Source: Morella rubra (taxonomy: Eukaryota; Streptophyta; Magnoliopsida; Fagales; Myricaceae). From it: a stretch of 64,000 bases of DNA. The stretch covers positions 11,455,628-11,519,627 of the forward strand of contig CM025849.1 in the NCBI GenBank assembly GCA_003952965.2. Reading direction: 5' to 3'. Position 1 is the first letter of the stretch, and the number at the start of each line of letters is the position of its first letter. A program made the translations under genes and the position numbers. The notes below the pieces were generated by a model, which was not told the origin of the DNA, searched no databases, and was given only the letters and a program-made list of their open reading frames with translations. Positions 63,765-64,000 of the stretch are shown piece after piece.

Positions 63765-64000
63765 TTAGTTAGTGCGATAATGTTGGAGCCTTAGCCTTAG
63801 CAACAAATCCAATCTTTCATTCACGGACTAAGCATGTGGAAATTGATGTCCATTTTGTTCTTGAAAGGTCCACAATAAAGATATCTTTGTTCGCTACATC
63901 TCTACACATAACTAGCTTGCCGATATCTTTGCTAAAGGCCTCACTTCAGCTCGTTTCCTGTTTCTCCGAGCTAAGTTGATGGCGCTTCCACACCTATCAA
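63765..64000 (+). pseudogene. Ty1/copia RNase H C-terminal fragment, runs off the window
   Basis: It reads [20 protein letters not shown] and [10 protein letters not shown], then after a frame change [10 protein letters not shown], a stop, [20 protein letters not shown]. These are the family motifs DN-x-A, HARTKHIE-like and ADIFTK-like of the copia RNase H end. The frameshift and stop show it is dead. The LTR, if any, lies beyond the right edge. Confidence 0.85.

Overview
The window is nuclear DNA from a eudicot flowering plant, most likely a perennial with a repeat-rich genome. The evidence is GT-AG (and one GC-AG) spliced genes, AT-rich intergenic DNA, two receptor-like cytoplasmic kinase genes of subfamily VII, a nine-exon cytosolic triosephosphate isomerase gene, and broken TIR-NBS-LRR genes, a class that monocots lack. 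I could not fix the species. Exon coordinates were read by hand from splice signals, reading frame and protein families I know. No alignment or search was run.

Layout. 0-22 kb is gene-bearing: an RLCK-VII kinase (PBL19/PBL38/PCRK-like, plus strand, 3906-6803), a convergent second RLCK-VII kinase (APK1/PBL9-like, minus, 8924-11882) with a TATA box and CT-rich leader, and cytosolic triosephosphate isomerase (minus, 17657-21430). 21.8-28.4 kb holds a decayed hAT transposase copy and a 2.16-kb hAT-type element with an exact 8-bp target duplication. A possible 61-residue small gene lies at 28.9 kb.

30.5-51.2 kb is an accessory block made almost wholly of repeats. A satellite of about 216 bp, many of whose monomers carry a CACGTG palindrome, occurs in four arrays (30.5-36.1, 42.56-42.84, 47.2-49.1, 50.8-51.2 kb). 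Three arrays end in the same exon-like 190-bp piece followed by a splice-donor-like site. Between arrays A and B lies a palindrome of about 5.3 kb whose inner parts are built of roughly 195-bp direct subrepeats. A third, direct-orientation partial copy of the palindrome arm (44.0-46.5 kb) is split by a hAT-type element. Nested insertions with readable target duplications (a 1.25-kb solo LTR, a 0.6-kb MITE, two hAT-type elements, a truncated SINE) allow part of the order of events to be read.

52.5-61.0 kb holds two TIR-NBS-LRR pseudogenes in opposite orientation. The minus-strand one has a 1.17-kb solo LTR inserted just before its P-loop. The plus-strand one has frameshifts, stops, a P-loop glycine-to-cysteine change, a tandem duplication over a splice acceptor, and a complete 0.7-kb TRIM retrotransposon in its LRR region. 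61.6-62.4 kb encodes a short, probably plastid-targeted protein with a DnaJ-type CxxC zinc motif. The right edge cuts through a broken Ty1/copia RNase H fragment.

How the genes relate: the two kinases belong to the immune and receptor-signalling RLCK-VII group and the TNL relics to intracellular immunity. TPI is housekeeping glycolysis and the zinc protein is a likely plastid factor. Nothing suggests a functional cluster. The novel material here is the structure of the repeat block, not a new enzyme system.
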